A DNA stretch of 64,000 nt, from positions 62,001-126,000 of the forward strand of contig VSDH01000001.1 of NCBI GenBank assembly GCA_008636105.1, in the 5' to 3' direction. This DNA comes from Candidatus Scalindua sediminis (GTDB lineage: Bacteria > Planctomycetota > Brocadiia > Brocadiales > Scalinduaceae). The translations under genes were made by a program, and so were the position numbers. Below are positions 15,877-24,144 of the stretch, piece by piece (the first letter of the stretch is position 1; the number at the start of each line of letters is the position of its first letter). The notes under the pieces were generated by a model, which was given only the letters and a program-made list of their open reading frames with translations, was not told the origin of the DNA and ran no database searches.

Positions 15877-16389
15877 ATGAAAAAAATTCTTATATTTCTT
15901 ATTTTTTGTCTTATACCTTCATTTCTCTTATTGGGTGCTTTAAATCCAGAACAGGTTCTTAAAGAACTTGATTCTATAGAAAAGACTATTTCTGATCTAA
16001 CATTCAGAATTCTTGCTTTAGAGAAAAGGATTATCTCACTTGAAGAAAAATTCTTGCTGGAGAGGTCTGAGACAGAAGCACAATTCAAAAGGATTCCTGA
16101 TGTTTTCAAACAGTCGGATGAAGATTTTTCAATAGTGAACGTTACTTACGAAACTCATTATAATGATACAATTTTTAAAGGTAACATTATAAATAAGTCA
16201 AATAAAGATTACAAATATGCACTCTTTAAAATAAGTGTCTATGACAAAAAGGGTGCTGTCTTGGCAAGTAACGATTTCTACATATTGAATATGGACAGGG
16301 GAACAAGAAGGTCGTTTGAAGCAACAATACATGGTGTTAAGGCAGATGAGTTCGAAAAATATACAATCGAATTCAACAAGGGTTCTTAA
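15877..16389 (+). CDS. Predicted secreted protein with coiled coil and FxLYD-like domain
   Basis: 170 residues of unknown function. A signal peptide or lipid-free anchor is seen at 1-21 (ILIFLIFCLIPSFLLLGA), a coiled coil at about 25-65 (leucine heptads), and a C-terminal beta domain at about 85-165. There, FKGNIINKSNKDYKYALFKISVYDKKG and the later VLASNDFYI resemble the FxLYD pattern (family resemblance by eye). FxLYD domains usually sit outside the cytosolic membrane. A strong site GAGGAGGTG at 15859-15867 fixes the ATG at 15877. Probably co-transcribed with the mgtC-like gene. Confidence 0.7.
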   Translation: MKKILIFLIFCLIPSFLLLGALNPEQVLKELDSIEKTISDLTFRILALEKRIISLEEKFLLERSETEAQFKRIPDVFKQSDEDFSIVNVTYETHYNDTIFKGNIINKSNKDYKYALFKISVYDKKGAVLASNDFYILNMDRGTRRSFEATIHGVKADEFEKYTIEFNKGS

Positions 16390-16497
16390 AAAAGATTTTT
16401 GATTTGATTCCTTTACTGTTTGAAGTTATATTCACGCTTCTTTATTCCGTGCGATGATAAGTTTGACAATATATTTTATTTTTCAAGGGGGAAATTA

Positions 16498-18426
16498 ATG
16501 AAATTTAAGCACTTATTTGAACCCATAAACATAGAGGGTTTTCTATTGAAAAACCGTATTACAATGTCAGCAATGCCTACAGGCTTTAGTTGCACAAATG
16601 GTTTTGTTTCCAAAAAGATGGTTTCATATTACGCAAAAAGAGCTAAAGGTGGTGTGTCATTAATAGTAGTTGAAGGAGCTGCTGTTGAAGATAAAGGTAA
16701 GATTTATTTATCGCAGCTTATGGCTAGTAGTGAAACATACCTATCAGGTTTAAATGAGTTAGCAGAGGGCATCACGAAAAGCGGAGCATTTGCGGTATTG
16801 CAACTTCAGCATGGTGGAAGGCTTGCAATGGGCTCAAATCCAATGTCCGCCTCAGATGTTTCTTTTACGTGCCCATGTACCAGAAGAGATATAGTTCCTA
16901 CATCTATGACCGGGGACGATATAAATGCAACAATTACGTCTTTTACAAATGCGGCTGTTTTGGCAAAAAAGGCTGGTTTTCATATGATTGAAATCAATGG
17001 AGGATATGGTCATCTTTTGAGCCAGTTTCTTTCGCCAAGGACTAATAAGAGAAGTGATAATTATGGTGGTAGTCTTGAAGGAAGAATGAAATTATCTTTG
17101 GACATAATAGAATCAATAAAAGGCAAATTGGGAGATAGTTTACCAATAGGATACCAGTTAATGGCAGACGAACTACTTCCTGATGGATTTTCTATAGATG
17201 ATGCAAAGGTATTTGCCAAAAGACTTGAAGACTGCGGAATTGCTTATATTACAGTTACTTCAGGGACACCAGAGTCATTCTTTAATGGTGACGGCCTCTT
17301 TGCAATGAGGTCTCCTGAAGGTGGAACTTCTCAAATAAGTAGAGATATTAAACGTGAAGTTACTATTCCTGTTTTTGCTACTGGAAAGATAACAAATGTA
17401 CAGATGGTTGAGGACATACTCGCTTCAGAAAGTGCAGACGCCTTAGCGCTTGATAGACCATTATTTTGCGATCCAGATGTTCCAGTAAAAGCTCGTTCAG
17501 AAAGAATCAGTGATATTATCGAATGTGTTTCATGTGCAAATTGTAATGACCGTGTCATGAAGGGGATGGGTGCTGATTGCACAGTAAATCCCAAGGTTGG
17601 ACGAGAGAGTGAAGAAATTGGTACAGGATCATCTGTCAAAAAGAAAGTACTTATTGCAGGTAGTGGGCCTGGTGGCATTATGGCAGCCCTTACGGCCTCA
17701 GAAAGAGGTCATGATGTTACCTTGATTGAGAAGGGGCCAAAGCTAGGAGGTCATTTAAAGGCCGCGCCAAAGGCGCCTGGAAAGAAGTCATGGATAACAT
17801 TCTTAGATTATTTGCAAAATCAGCTAAAAGAGTCTAATGTTGATGTTAGGATGGAGTGTGGGTTGACTGAGGAATATTTAAAAGACAACTTGCCGGATGT
17901 GCTTGTTATCGGGACAGGCGTTAAACTCAAAAAGATAACTGTGCCTGTTAGTGAAGGAAGAGAGGTAGATGGTCCTGGCGTTGTGTTATTTGGAAAGAAG
18001 GAACCCGGTGAAAATAACGTAGTCATTGGTGCAGGTTTTATAGGATCAGAAATTGCGGAATGTATAGCAGAAAAAGGTAAAAAGGCAACCCTCGTAGAAA
18101 AACTCCCTTCTCTAGCTCAAGATATGGACTTAGTTAACAGGACAATCTTGTTAAGGAAGCTTGACGAATACGGCGTTCAGTTTTGCCTTAATAGTAAACT
18201 TGTCGAGATAACTAAGGATGAAGTAATAATTGAGGATAGTACAGGAAAAAGGGTGGAGATTAAGGCTGATTTAGTTGTTAATGCAAGTGGTTTTAATCCT
18301 GCAAATGATTTTTATCCTAAAGCAAAGGATATGGTAAATGAAGTACACTTAATAGGGGATGCAAAGATACCAAGGAATATTCATGACGCAGTGCATGAGG
18401 GATATCAGATAGGCCTAAACATTTAG
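16498..18426 (+). CDS. Old Yellow Enzyme family FMN/4Fe-4S/FAD oxidoreductase (2,4-dienoyl-CoA reductase or trimethylamine dehydrogenase type)
   Basis: Three-cofactor NAD(P)H oxidoreductase of 642 residues. The FMN TIM barrel (about 1-335) shows LQLQHGGRLA and LSPRTNKRSDNYGGSLEGRMKL. The iron-sulfur ligands are C343, C346, C349 and C361; the CxxCxxC spacing is that of trimethylamine dehydrogenase rather than the CxxCxxxC of E. coli FadH. Then come an FAD dinucleotide fold (VLIAGSGPGG, 384-393) and a second NAD(P)-type fold (VVIGAGFIGSEIAE, 508-521). Start chosen at 16498, where AAGGGGG precedes the ATG; an upstream ATG at 16420 has no ribosome site. Substrate cannot be told. Its stop overlaps the stop of the convergent tldE. 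Confidence 0.88.
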   Translation: MKFKHLFEPINIEGFLLKNRITMSAMPTGFSCTNGFVSKKMVSYYAKRAKGGVSLIVVEGAAVEDKGKIYLSQLMASSETYLSGLNELAEGITKSGAFAVLQLQHGGRLAMGSNPMSASDVSFTCPCTRRDIVPTSMTGDDINATITSFTNAAVLAKKAGFHMIEINGGYGHLLSQFLSPRTNKRSDNYGGSLEGRMKLSLDIIESIKGKLGDSLPIGYQLMADELLPDGFSIDDAKVFAKRLEDCGIAYITVTSGTPESFFNGDGLFAMRSPEGGTSQISRDIKREVTIPVFATGKITNVQMVEDILASESADALALDRPLFCDPDVPVKARSERISDIIECVSCANCNDRVMKGMGADCTVNPKVGRESEEIGTGSSVKKKVLIAGSGPGGIMAALTASERGHDVTLIEKGPKLGGHLKAAPKAPGKKSWITFLDYLQNQLKESNVDVRMECGLTEEYLKDNLPDVLVIGTGVKLKKITVPVSEGREVDGPGVVLFGKKEPGENNVVIGAGFIGSEIAECIAEKGKKATLVEKLPSLAQDMDLVNRTILLRKLDEYGVQFCLNSKLVEITKDEVIIEDSTGKRVEIKADLVVNASGFNPANDFYPKAKDMVNEVHLIGDAKIPRNIHDAVHEGYQIGLNI

Positions 18427-19889
18427 TCTAAGAAGCCTGCAATATTATCTAATTGTACGTTACTTACTGCAATTTCCGGGGCAATTACTACTTCCTCAGA
18501 CCCCCATACCAGTGTAGACCTTTTTTCTTTTGTAATACCAATTATGTTGTTGAGTATTCCTTTGATATTAGTATTTATCCTGATAGTATTAGGTTTCAGA
18601 GGATCACATATCCTTCCATTCTTTATTGAAAAAGAATCAGCTATTATGGTACTCGTAAAATCACCCATGGCTAATCCATTTATTGGGTAGGTGTACCATA
18701 TCCTACCTATATATACTCCATCATTTACTTGATTAAGCAATTCCTCTTTGGAAGTCTCATTGTTTCCTTCTATTATCACATTTGTTGGTGATATACTAGC
18801 CTTCATCTTATACTGTCTACCTCCCGTTGAGGATCTAAAACCATTCCTTGGCACAGGGCTATATAAGTTGTTTGTAAATTTCTTTGCAAAATAATTATTT
18901 GCAAGAAAACCAACAAGTATACCGCTTGAAATCAGGTCAGTTCTTCCCGTTGGCAAACCCTCACAGGTTACTCTTTTGCTGCCTATTTCTCCCTTTATTG
19001 ATCCATCGTCGTATATATTTAAATTATATGAGGATATAGTTTGTCCGAGCATTCCGAGGAATGGTGTATTCGAAGCGTTAACCGAGATTAGATTTAATGA
19101 TGGTATTAGAACATGTAAAGCAATATCCGTAAGAGGTTGACTCCCAAAGATGACGTTGTGTTTTCCAGATTCAATTCTCTTTCCCCCGATCGTCCTGATT
19201 GCGCCTAAGGCAGCTTCTTTCCCAGCCTCTTCAGGTTTAAAGGATGCCAGATGTGTGCTTATATCCCATCCAGTGCCTTTAACATTCTCTTTCTCAATCA
19301 TCGAGGTAATGTTTGCGGTAAGGATAGTAGATTCATCAAAATCATTTATTCCTCTTGTACTCTTTATTACCATCCTTTCTTTAAGAATAGTAATATCACC
19401 ACCAACTATAATTGATTTTACATATCCTCCATTAGTAAAAGTATTAAGAGAACCTCCAAGCGCTTCCCATCCCAAATTAACAGTATCTTCTACACTGATT
19501 TCCATGACGCAATTGTCATGATAATCTTCTAAAGTTGGTTTATCCGCTGGTTCTGGTAGTGCCTTGAAATCAGGGTCGTACACCCTGCTTCTTTTTGCCT
19601 TCATCAAGGCTTCAAGGACTCCTTCTTGCGTCAAATCACCTGTAACGGACCCAAACCCTACTTCGATTCTATTTCTCGTCTTGAACGCAGCGAATACTCC
19701 AAGACCATAAGAGTGTATAGATTTTGGTTCCTGTACTCCATTGCAAGGAATATCAGATGTATAGTTTAATCTTACTGTTATTTTTTCATTCCATGATGCA
19801 AATACCTCAACATCAATCACATCTTTCTTTCCCTTTATGTATTCTAGCGCTACCTCAACAGATGTCCTTAAATCTTCTATCCTTATCAT
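18423..19889 (-). CDS. tldE: TldE/PmbA-type metalloprotease partner subunit
   Basis: 488-residue member of the TldD/PmbA (U62) family. In E. coli TldD and TldE form a heterodimeric protease that trims unfolded peptides, microcin B17 and the CcdA antitoxin; TldE lacks the zinc motif. Consistent with this, no HExxxH is seen here. Family features present are LEALMKAKRSRVYDPDFKALPEP in the N-terminal part, SGILVGFLANNYFAKKF, and the C-terminal RIWYTYPINGLAMGDF. It lies downstream of tldD in the same direction, separated by 286 bp that contain a palindromic repeat, so coupling may be looser than usual. Its 3' end overlaps the facing oxidoreductase gene. Confidence 0.87.
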   Translation of the reverse strand: MIRIEDLRTSVEVALEYIKGKKDVIDVEVFASWNEKITVRLNYTSDIPCNGVQEPKSIHSYGLGVFAAFKTRNRIEVGFGSVTGDLTQEGVLEALMKAKRSRVYDPDFKALPEPADKPTLEDYHDNCVMEISVEDTVNLGWEALGGSLNTFTNGGYVKSIIVGGDITILKERMVIKSTRGINDFDESTILTANITSMIEKENVKGTGWDISTHLASFKPEEAGKEAALGAIRTIGGKRIESGKHNVIFGSQPLTDIALHVLIPSLNLISVNASNTPFLGMLGQTISSYNLNIYDDGSIKGEIGSKRVTCEGLPTGRTDLISSGILVGFLANNYFAKKFTNNLYSPVPRNGFRSSTGGRQYKMKASISPTNVIIEGNNETSKEELLNQVNDGVYIGRIWYTYPINGLAMGDFTSTIIADSFSIKNGRICDPLKPNTIRINTNIKGILNNIIGITKEKRSTLVWGSEEVVIAPEIAVSNVQLDNIAGFLD

Positions 19890-19916
19890 TTTTTATAAAT
19901 TTGTGTAAAATCAGCA

Positions 19917-20082
19917 TGTCATTCTGAGGGAGTTTACGATCCCTGCCCGACTAATGGCAGGCGGGGAAGAATCTATAGGTCTACGAACAAGAGATTCTTC
20001 ACGGAGTTTATCCTGAGCCCCCACTTCTTGCTTTCGCAAGAAAGCAGTGGGGGCGAAGGGCTACGCTTCGTTCAGAATGACA
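19917..20082. repeat. 166-bp palindromic (REP/MITE-like) element between tldD and tldE
   Basis: Bounded by the inverted repeat TGTCATTCTGA (19917-19927) and its complement TCAGAATGACA (20072-20082). Nested inside are GAAGAATCT (19966-19974) with AGATTCTTC (19992-20000), a CCTGCC/GGCAGG hairpin (19942-19961), and a long hairpin with GCCCCCACT (20017-20025) pairing AGTGGGGGC (20046-20054), capped by GCTTTC-GCAA-GAAAGC. It encodes no protein. Elements with this TCATTCTGA border are scattered through many bacterial genomes as non-autonomous repeats. A degenerate copy of its right end (GGCTACGTTACATTCAGA) follows at about 20090-20107. Confidence 0.75.
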
Positions 20083-20175
20083 AGTGAAAGGCTACGTTAC
20101 ATTCAGAGTAAAGGTAAGGTCTTCTACATGCCATTCATTAATTTTTTACAAAACAAGTTTACGTAGCTATAATCT

Positions 20176-21717
20176 TCAACAACCAGTTACCCTTGCTCTG
20201 CCTCGAAGTGTTGGGCCACCATTTCCAACCCTCATAATTTGCATTGGTTGCCCCTTCCCACAATTTGGCACAGGATACAATTTGAAATCATTACCCACTG
20301 CGTCAATACTCATAAGGAAGTCTTTTGAATTCGCCATTATACCACCACCTCTATATAACCTGGTGAGATTGCCGTTTTCAATTTTATAAACCTTTTGTGC
20401 AGAAATCCTGAAGTTTTCTCTGGATTCACTTATTGATGGTATGCGATGATTGACTACGTAATAGCCATCTCTTACTTCTTTGATTATATCTTCTGGAGTT
20501 TTCTCACCGGGCCCAAAGGCGGCATTTGTCATTCTGACCAATGGCACAAGGGATGGATCAGTCGCCCTCATAGAGCCATTTGGTTCATGCCCAAGAACTG
20601 CAGCGGTTTCCCTCCCGTTCAAGAAACCTTTTAATATACCATTCTCAATCAAGTTTACCCGTCTGGCAGGCGTTCCTTCCGAGTCATACTTATAGTGCCC
20701 ATATCCCATCATAGTGGGATCTGAAAATGCGTTTACGAGGGGAGATGCTATCTGATTTCCTATTTGATTTTCATTAAGATTATAGAAAAGCCATGATCTA
20801 CCTGCATAAGCAGTTTCCATCTTTAATACCCTGTCTTCTTCCGTAGGATGTCCGATGATTTCATGCACAAGCAACGTATTAAAGTGAGGATCTGTTACAA
20901 CAACCTCTTCCTTTTCACTGGTTTTTAAAAACTCTGCACCTGATAGTTCGATTGTATCTCTGGTTCTCTCAAGTGCAAAATCAAGTAAACTCAAGTTATA
21001 GACATTTTCCCCCTCAATCACCTCCCAGCCCTTCAAGTCTCCAACGTAATCATAGTATACCTCAGGGCTTGATTCTTCTTTCTGCGCCGATACATAAATA
21101 ACACCCTGTGTCAGCGGAAATGATTGGTCAATCTTTGCCCCTTCAGAGCTGCAAAAAAGTTCTCTGGTTATACCAGTTGTTATTTCAACAGCCGTAAATC
21201 TCACTGATGCATCAAGGGCCTTCATTTGCTTAGAAACATCCATGCTCATCCCTAATATCTTCTGCAAAGTAATCTTTCGAGGATCTATCTCAAACTCTGC
21301 TGGAACAGTTTCCTGGCAAACTTCAACCTCTGCAAGTCTAACTCCTGTTAACGAATCAGCTACTTCTTTAAATTCTGACTTTTTCTTTGCATTAGCTATA
21401 GCCCTTTCATAGGCGGTATTCACGCCTGACTTAATCAGTCTTGCAATTTCTCTGCTCTTTAAGTCGTTTTTCCCCAAGGATTGTCCATAAAACCCCCAGG
21501 ATGGCATTCCCCCTGCAATAACCCTTATACCGAAGGAAAGATCACAATCATCTCTTACGCCCTTCGCCTTTCCATTCTCAGAACTTGCCGATCTGAACTC
21601 ACTAATCCCCAACCTCAAGTCCAAATATTTACAGTCCTTCAGAGATTTATAATATCCTGACACTGTTGCAGAGATTTGTTCTTTTAACTTATCCAGGATT
21701 TCTATGTGAATTTTCAT
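20176..21717 (-). CDS. tldD: TldD metalloprotease, catalytic subunit
   Basis: Catalytic zinc-protease half of the TldD/TldE pair. The family HExxxH motif is visible as HEIIGH (about residues 285-290), followed by the TEEDR stretch. GIRVIAGGMPSWGFYG in the N-terminal region and GRETAAVLGHEPNGSMRA and KDFLMSIDAVG towards the end are typical. About 513 residues. A GTG and an ATG are adjacent at the start (21720 and 21717); I take the ATG. It begins 10 bp after the c-haem sensor-like gene ends, so the two are likely co-transcribed, which is an unusual pairing. Confidence 0.9.
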   Translation of the reverse strand: MKIHIEILDKLKEQISATVSGYYKSLKDCKYLDLRLGISEFRSASSENGKAKGVRDDCDLSFGIRVIAGGMPSWGFYGQSLGKNDLKSREIARLIKSGVNTAYERAIANAKKKSEFKEVADSLTGVRLAEVEVCQETVPAEFEIDPRKITLQKILGMSMDVSKQMKALDASVRFTAVEITTGITRELFCSSEGAKIDQSFPLTQGVIYVSAQKEESSPEVYYDYVGDLKGWEVIEGENVYNLSLLDFALERTRDTIELSGAEFLKTSEKEEVVVTDPHFNTLLVHEIIGHPTEEDRVLKMETAYAGRSWLFYNLNENQIGNQIASPLVNAFSDPTMMGYGHYKYDSEGTPARRVNLIENGILKGFLNGRETAAVLGHEPNGSMRATDPSLVPLVRMTNAAFGPGEKTPEDIIKEVRDGYYVVNHRIPSISESRENFRISAQKVYKIENGNLTRLYRGGGIMANSKDFLMSIDAVGNDFKLYPVPNCGKGQPMQIMRVGNGGPTLRGRARVTGC

Positions 21718-21727
21718 CACAAAAAAT

Positions 21728-22459
21728 TTATTTCTTATCTCTATCTATCTTCCTAATCGAAACGTTCATCGCAAGAGCGATAAACGTCACCAGGAAGATT
21801 GTTCCTATTGTCGTTATAATGGTCATATGAATTAAATGCCCCTTAACCTCAGCTTCAGCCCTGTCCACTGGAACAATCACCGAGATAGCGCCCCTCAAAT
21901 CTCCAAACGTATAGTCTGTAGCCCTATCCTCAGGATAATCTTCTTGTATAAATTCAGGTATAGTTTCCTTTGCAGAATGGCATTTTAGACATGCCTCTTC
22001 AATATAAAGCGGGGTGAGATATCTCAATACCTTTTGACCATTTATCTTGTCCACACCTTTGTATTCAGAAAGATTTTTGTCTTTCTCAAATTCAGCAAGA
22101 GCTTTTTCTTCAAATTTATCGGGTTTATTATCTGGATTTCTATATTTTGAACTGATCTGTCTTAATTGATAGCCTGTCGCGTTATAAAACTTTTTCCCTA
22201 TCTCATTTCCTGCCATTGCGGGCATTAGTCTTCTTGCTTCTTCGCCATGTTCTAAATTAGCAAGTGCTATCGTCTCTGCCAGATATTCTCTTGTGAACTT
22301 AAGCTCAAGGGCGATCATTTCACATTTATCGAAAATCTCTTCCCGCAGCATGGCAGACTGTTTTTGATAATTCGTGGAACTTATGGAAAGTATAACCACA
22401 GCGCCGACAATCACTATGACTGCAAACAACTTGAAATTTTTTTTCAGCTGAAGGGGCAT
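21728..22459 (-). CDS. Membrane-anchored c-type haem protein, DUF3365/Tll0287 type
   Basis: 243 residues. A transmembrane segment at about 11-28 and a second near 208-228 enclose a periplasmic domain. The CLKCH haem-attachment motif lies at 157-161, preceded by YRNPDNKPDKFEEKAL and followed by GDLRGAISVIVPVD, which together mark the DUF3365 (Tll0287-like) domain. In other bacteria this domain usually heads a histidine kinase, diguanylate cyclase or chemoreceptor and is thought to sense redox state or gas ligands. Here the protein stops about 15 residues after the second membrane segment, so no output domain is present. A GGAG site 9 bases upstream supports the ATG. tldD follows after 10 bp. 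Confidence 0.85.
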   Translation of the reverse strand: MPLQLKKNFKLFAVIVIVGAVVILSISSTNYQKQSAMLREEIFDKCEMIALELKFTREYLAETIALANLEHGEEARRLMPAMAGNEIGKKFYNATGYQLRQISSKYRNPDNKPDKFEEKALAEFEKDKNLSEYKGVDKINGQKVLRYLTPLYIEEACLKCHSAKETIPEFIQEDYPEDRATDYTFGDLRGAISVIVPVDRAEAEVKGHLIHMTIITTIGTIFLVTFIALAMNVSIRKIDRDKK

Positions 22460-22999
22460 GTCTAAATCTCCTTTATATATTCAAAATTATTGATTTCTAA
22501 CTTTTTTGCTTACTACATGGCACGACTTGTATCTTAGGATACCGCAGTCTAGCACAAAAACAACAATTTTTCTAAGGAAATTACAGACATAATCCTCTGC
22601 TATTTAGGGAGATAAGTTGTTGTACCAACGTTATGAAAATTTAGATAATAACCTTTTTTATATTAGGAATGTGGGATTGGAGAAGGACTAAATACGCATT
22701 TTTGATGAGGAAATGAAATGTGTAATTGTTGTAATTGGATGTTTTCATTTATCGTACTGAACAGTATTGGGACAACAGCGACCGTTTAAAAAAGGATTAC
22801 GCTTAATCTTTTCTTAAGCTGTTTCTGAAAGTGATAACTAGGAATTGAGAATGAATAGTTTATATCTGGATGGTAATGTCAGAAGAGCCAAAAAACACAG
22901 AATACAGTTCGAATACTTAAGTATTCGACAATGGTACTCTGATAATATAAAGTATCATTATCTAGCACCTATCCATTAAATAATGATTATGGAAGATTC
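22460..22999. other. 540-bp intergenic region upstream of the haem protein gene
   Basis: AT-rich with many stops in all frames; no plausible gene. The right end carries the hairpin terminator of the phosphatase gene (separate entry). The remainder, roughly 22460-22885, should contain the promoter of the haem protein-tldD unit, but I see no convincing promoter boxes, riboswitch or RNA gene. Confidence 0.5.
22890..22941 (-). terminator. Rho-independent terminator after the phosphatase gene
   Basis: Read on the minus strand: outer stem CAGAGTAC pairs with GTATTCTG (8 bp, one G-U), enclosing the perfect 20-base palindrome TCGAATACTTAAGTATTCGA (22909-22928). The run TGTTTTTT follows directly (A6 at 22890-22895 on the plus strand). 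It begins about 58 bp after the phosphatase stop. The palindrome alone could also be an operator, but the outer stem plus U-run favour termination. Confidence 0.6.
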
Positions 23000-23452
23000 T
23001 TATTTCCGCTCTATTTTACCCTCACACTTAATAACTATCTCTTCTTGTTCGGGCGTTTCTATAGAACCGGGCCTTTTTCTCCTAACTTCCTCGATTGCTT
23101 TTGCCGCATCGTATCCTTTGCTTACAAGATAACATGCTAGCATAGTCCCTGTCCTGCCAGCACCAGCATCACAATGCACTACTAATTTTTTGCCGCCAGT
23201 TCTTTTTTCCTTTGCAAACTTTAAAAACTCCCCAACCTGCTCCAAGCTTGGAGATTCAAAATCTTTAACTGGAATATGCTTAACCTCAAAACCGAACTCC
23301 TCCACTAAATTTTTGTTAAGAGGAAATTCAGTGAGTGATACAATCACTTCAATATTATTATCTTTAAGAAATTCAAAATCGCCCACTGTAGATGCTGGCT
23401 TAGCCATACCAGCTATTTCACCTTCTATCAACCAGCTAAAATTCTTAATCAT
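23000..23452 (-). CDS. Dual-specificity/tyrosine phosphatase-like protein
   Basis: 150-residue cysteine phosphatase fold. The P-loop HCDAGAGRT (93-101) gives the CX5R signature with Cys94 and Arg100, and the preceding loop VKDFESP (about 62-68) offers Asp64 as general acid. The N-terminal WLIEGEIAGMAKP resembles the start of archaeal and bacterial dual-specificity phosphatases. It may act on phosphoproteins, phosphoinositol-type lipids or nucleotides; the sequence does not decide. No kinase partner is adjacent. It lies 122 bp beyond rplQ in the same direction and ends at its own terminator, so it may receive read-through from the ribosomal operon. Confidence 0.85.
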   Translation of the reverse strand: MIKNFSWLIEGEIAGMAKPASTVGDFEFLKDNNIEVIVSLTEFPLNKNLVEEFGFEVKHIPVKDFESPSLEQVGEFLKFAKEKRTGGKKLVVHCDAGAGRTGTMLACYLVSKGYDAAKAIEEVRRKRPGSIETPEQEEIVIKCEGKIERK

Positions 23453-23574
23453 TTTTACTTCACAGTATTCAATTCACCCTGAAAACTATTTATTATATAA
23501 GACTAATAATGTAATAAATGATATAGGGTATATTCCCAAACTGTCAACAACAAATCAAGTATGTCTTTTGAAAC

Positions 23575-24144
23575 TTATTTCTTTTTTTTTGGGACTGACA
23601 CTTTGGGCTTTATCTCTTTTTCCTCTTCTTCTTTAACTTCTTCTACCAGTTCAAAAATAGCTTGACTGGCATTGTCTCCCAGACGATTTCCTACCAGGCG
23701 AAGTTTCCTCTCAAAACCTTCCATTTTATATTCCAATTCCGGTATATCTCCCACACTACTTCCGGACAAAACACCCATTCTACTTCCCGATAGTCTAAGT
23801 ATCCTCGTATAACCACCGTTTCGGTCAATATATCTTTCACCTATCCCACCAGATTCACGCCATTTGCCTTCGCCGAATAGTTTTTTAACCACCTCTTTAT
23901 TGTCTAACCTTGACAACACCTGCCTGTAATAGTGAACGTAAGCAGGCCTATCTGCTTCTTTCTTTGCAACGCCTTTCTTTGCCAATGAAATAATCCTTTC
24001 GACAAAAGGGCGAACATATTTTGCCTTTTCCACAGTAGTAACAATCCTACCATAGGTAAAAAGACTTATGGCCAAATTACGCCTCAAGGCCTTCCTGTGA
24101 CTGGATGTCCTACCCAGATGTTTTTCATTTTTTCTGTGTCTCAT
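23575..24144 (-). CDS. rplQ: 50S ribosomal protein L17 (bL17) with internal insertion
   Basis: Binds near the exit tunnel of the large subunit. The N-terminus MRHRKNEKHLGRTSSHRK fixes the start at the ATG 24144, with AGAGGAAG 6-8 bases upstream, overlapping the end of rpoA by 20 bp. About 189 residues, against roughly 120-130 usual. Between GGYTRILRL and NRLGDNASQAIFELV, which are adjacent in most L17 proteins, about 35 extra residues are present, and RLSGSRMG/RLVGNRLG looks like a partial tandem duplication. A Lys/Glu-rich tail (about 25 residues) ends the protein. Last ribosomal gene of the alpha group. Confidence 0.95.
   Translation of the reverse strand: MRHRKNEKHLGRTSSHRKALRRNLAISLFTYGRIVTTVEKAKYVRPFVERIISLAKKGVAKKEADRPAYVHYYRQVLSRLDNKEVVKKLFGEGKWRESGGIGERYIDRNGGYTRILRLSGSRMGVLSGSSVGDIPELEYKMEGFERKLRLVGNRLGDNASQAIFELVEEVKEEEEKEIKPKVSVPKKKK

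Noticed and set aside
16420-16497. Longer N-terminus for the Old Yellow Enzyme homologue
   Set aside because: The extra 26 residues are not conserved and have no ribosome site, whereas AAGGGGG precedes the ATG at 16498 and the TIM barrel begins there.
22517-22535. TGGCACGACTTGT, reminiscent of a sigma-54 promoter
   Set aside because: The spacing between the GG and the expected GC element is wrong (the position reads AT), so it fails the -24/-12 rule.
23000-23452. Phosphatase as a member of a toxin-antitoxin or defence pair
   Set aside because: No kinase, nuclease or partner gene is adjacent; neighbours are rplQ and a terminator.
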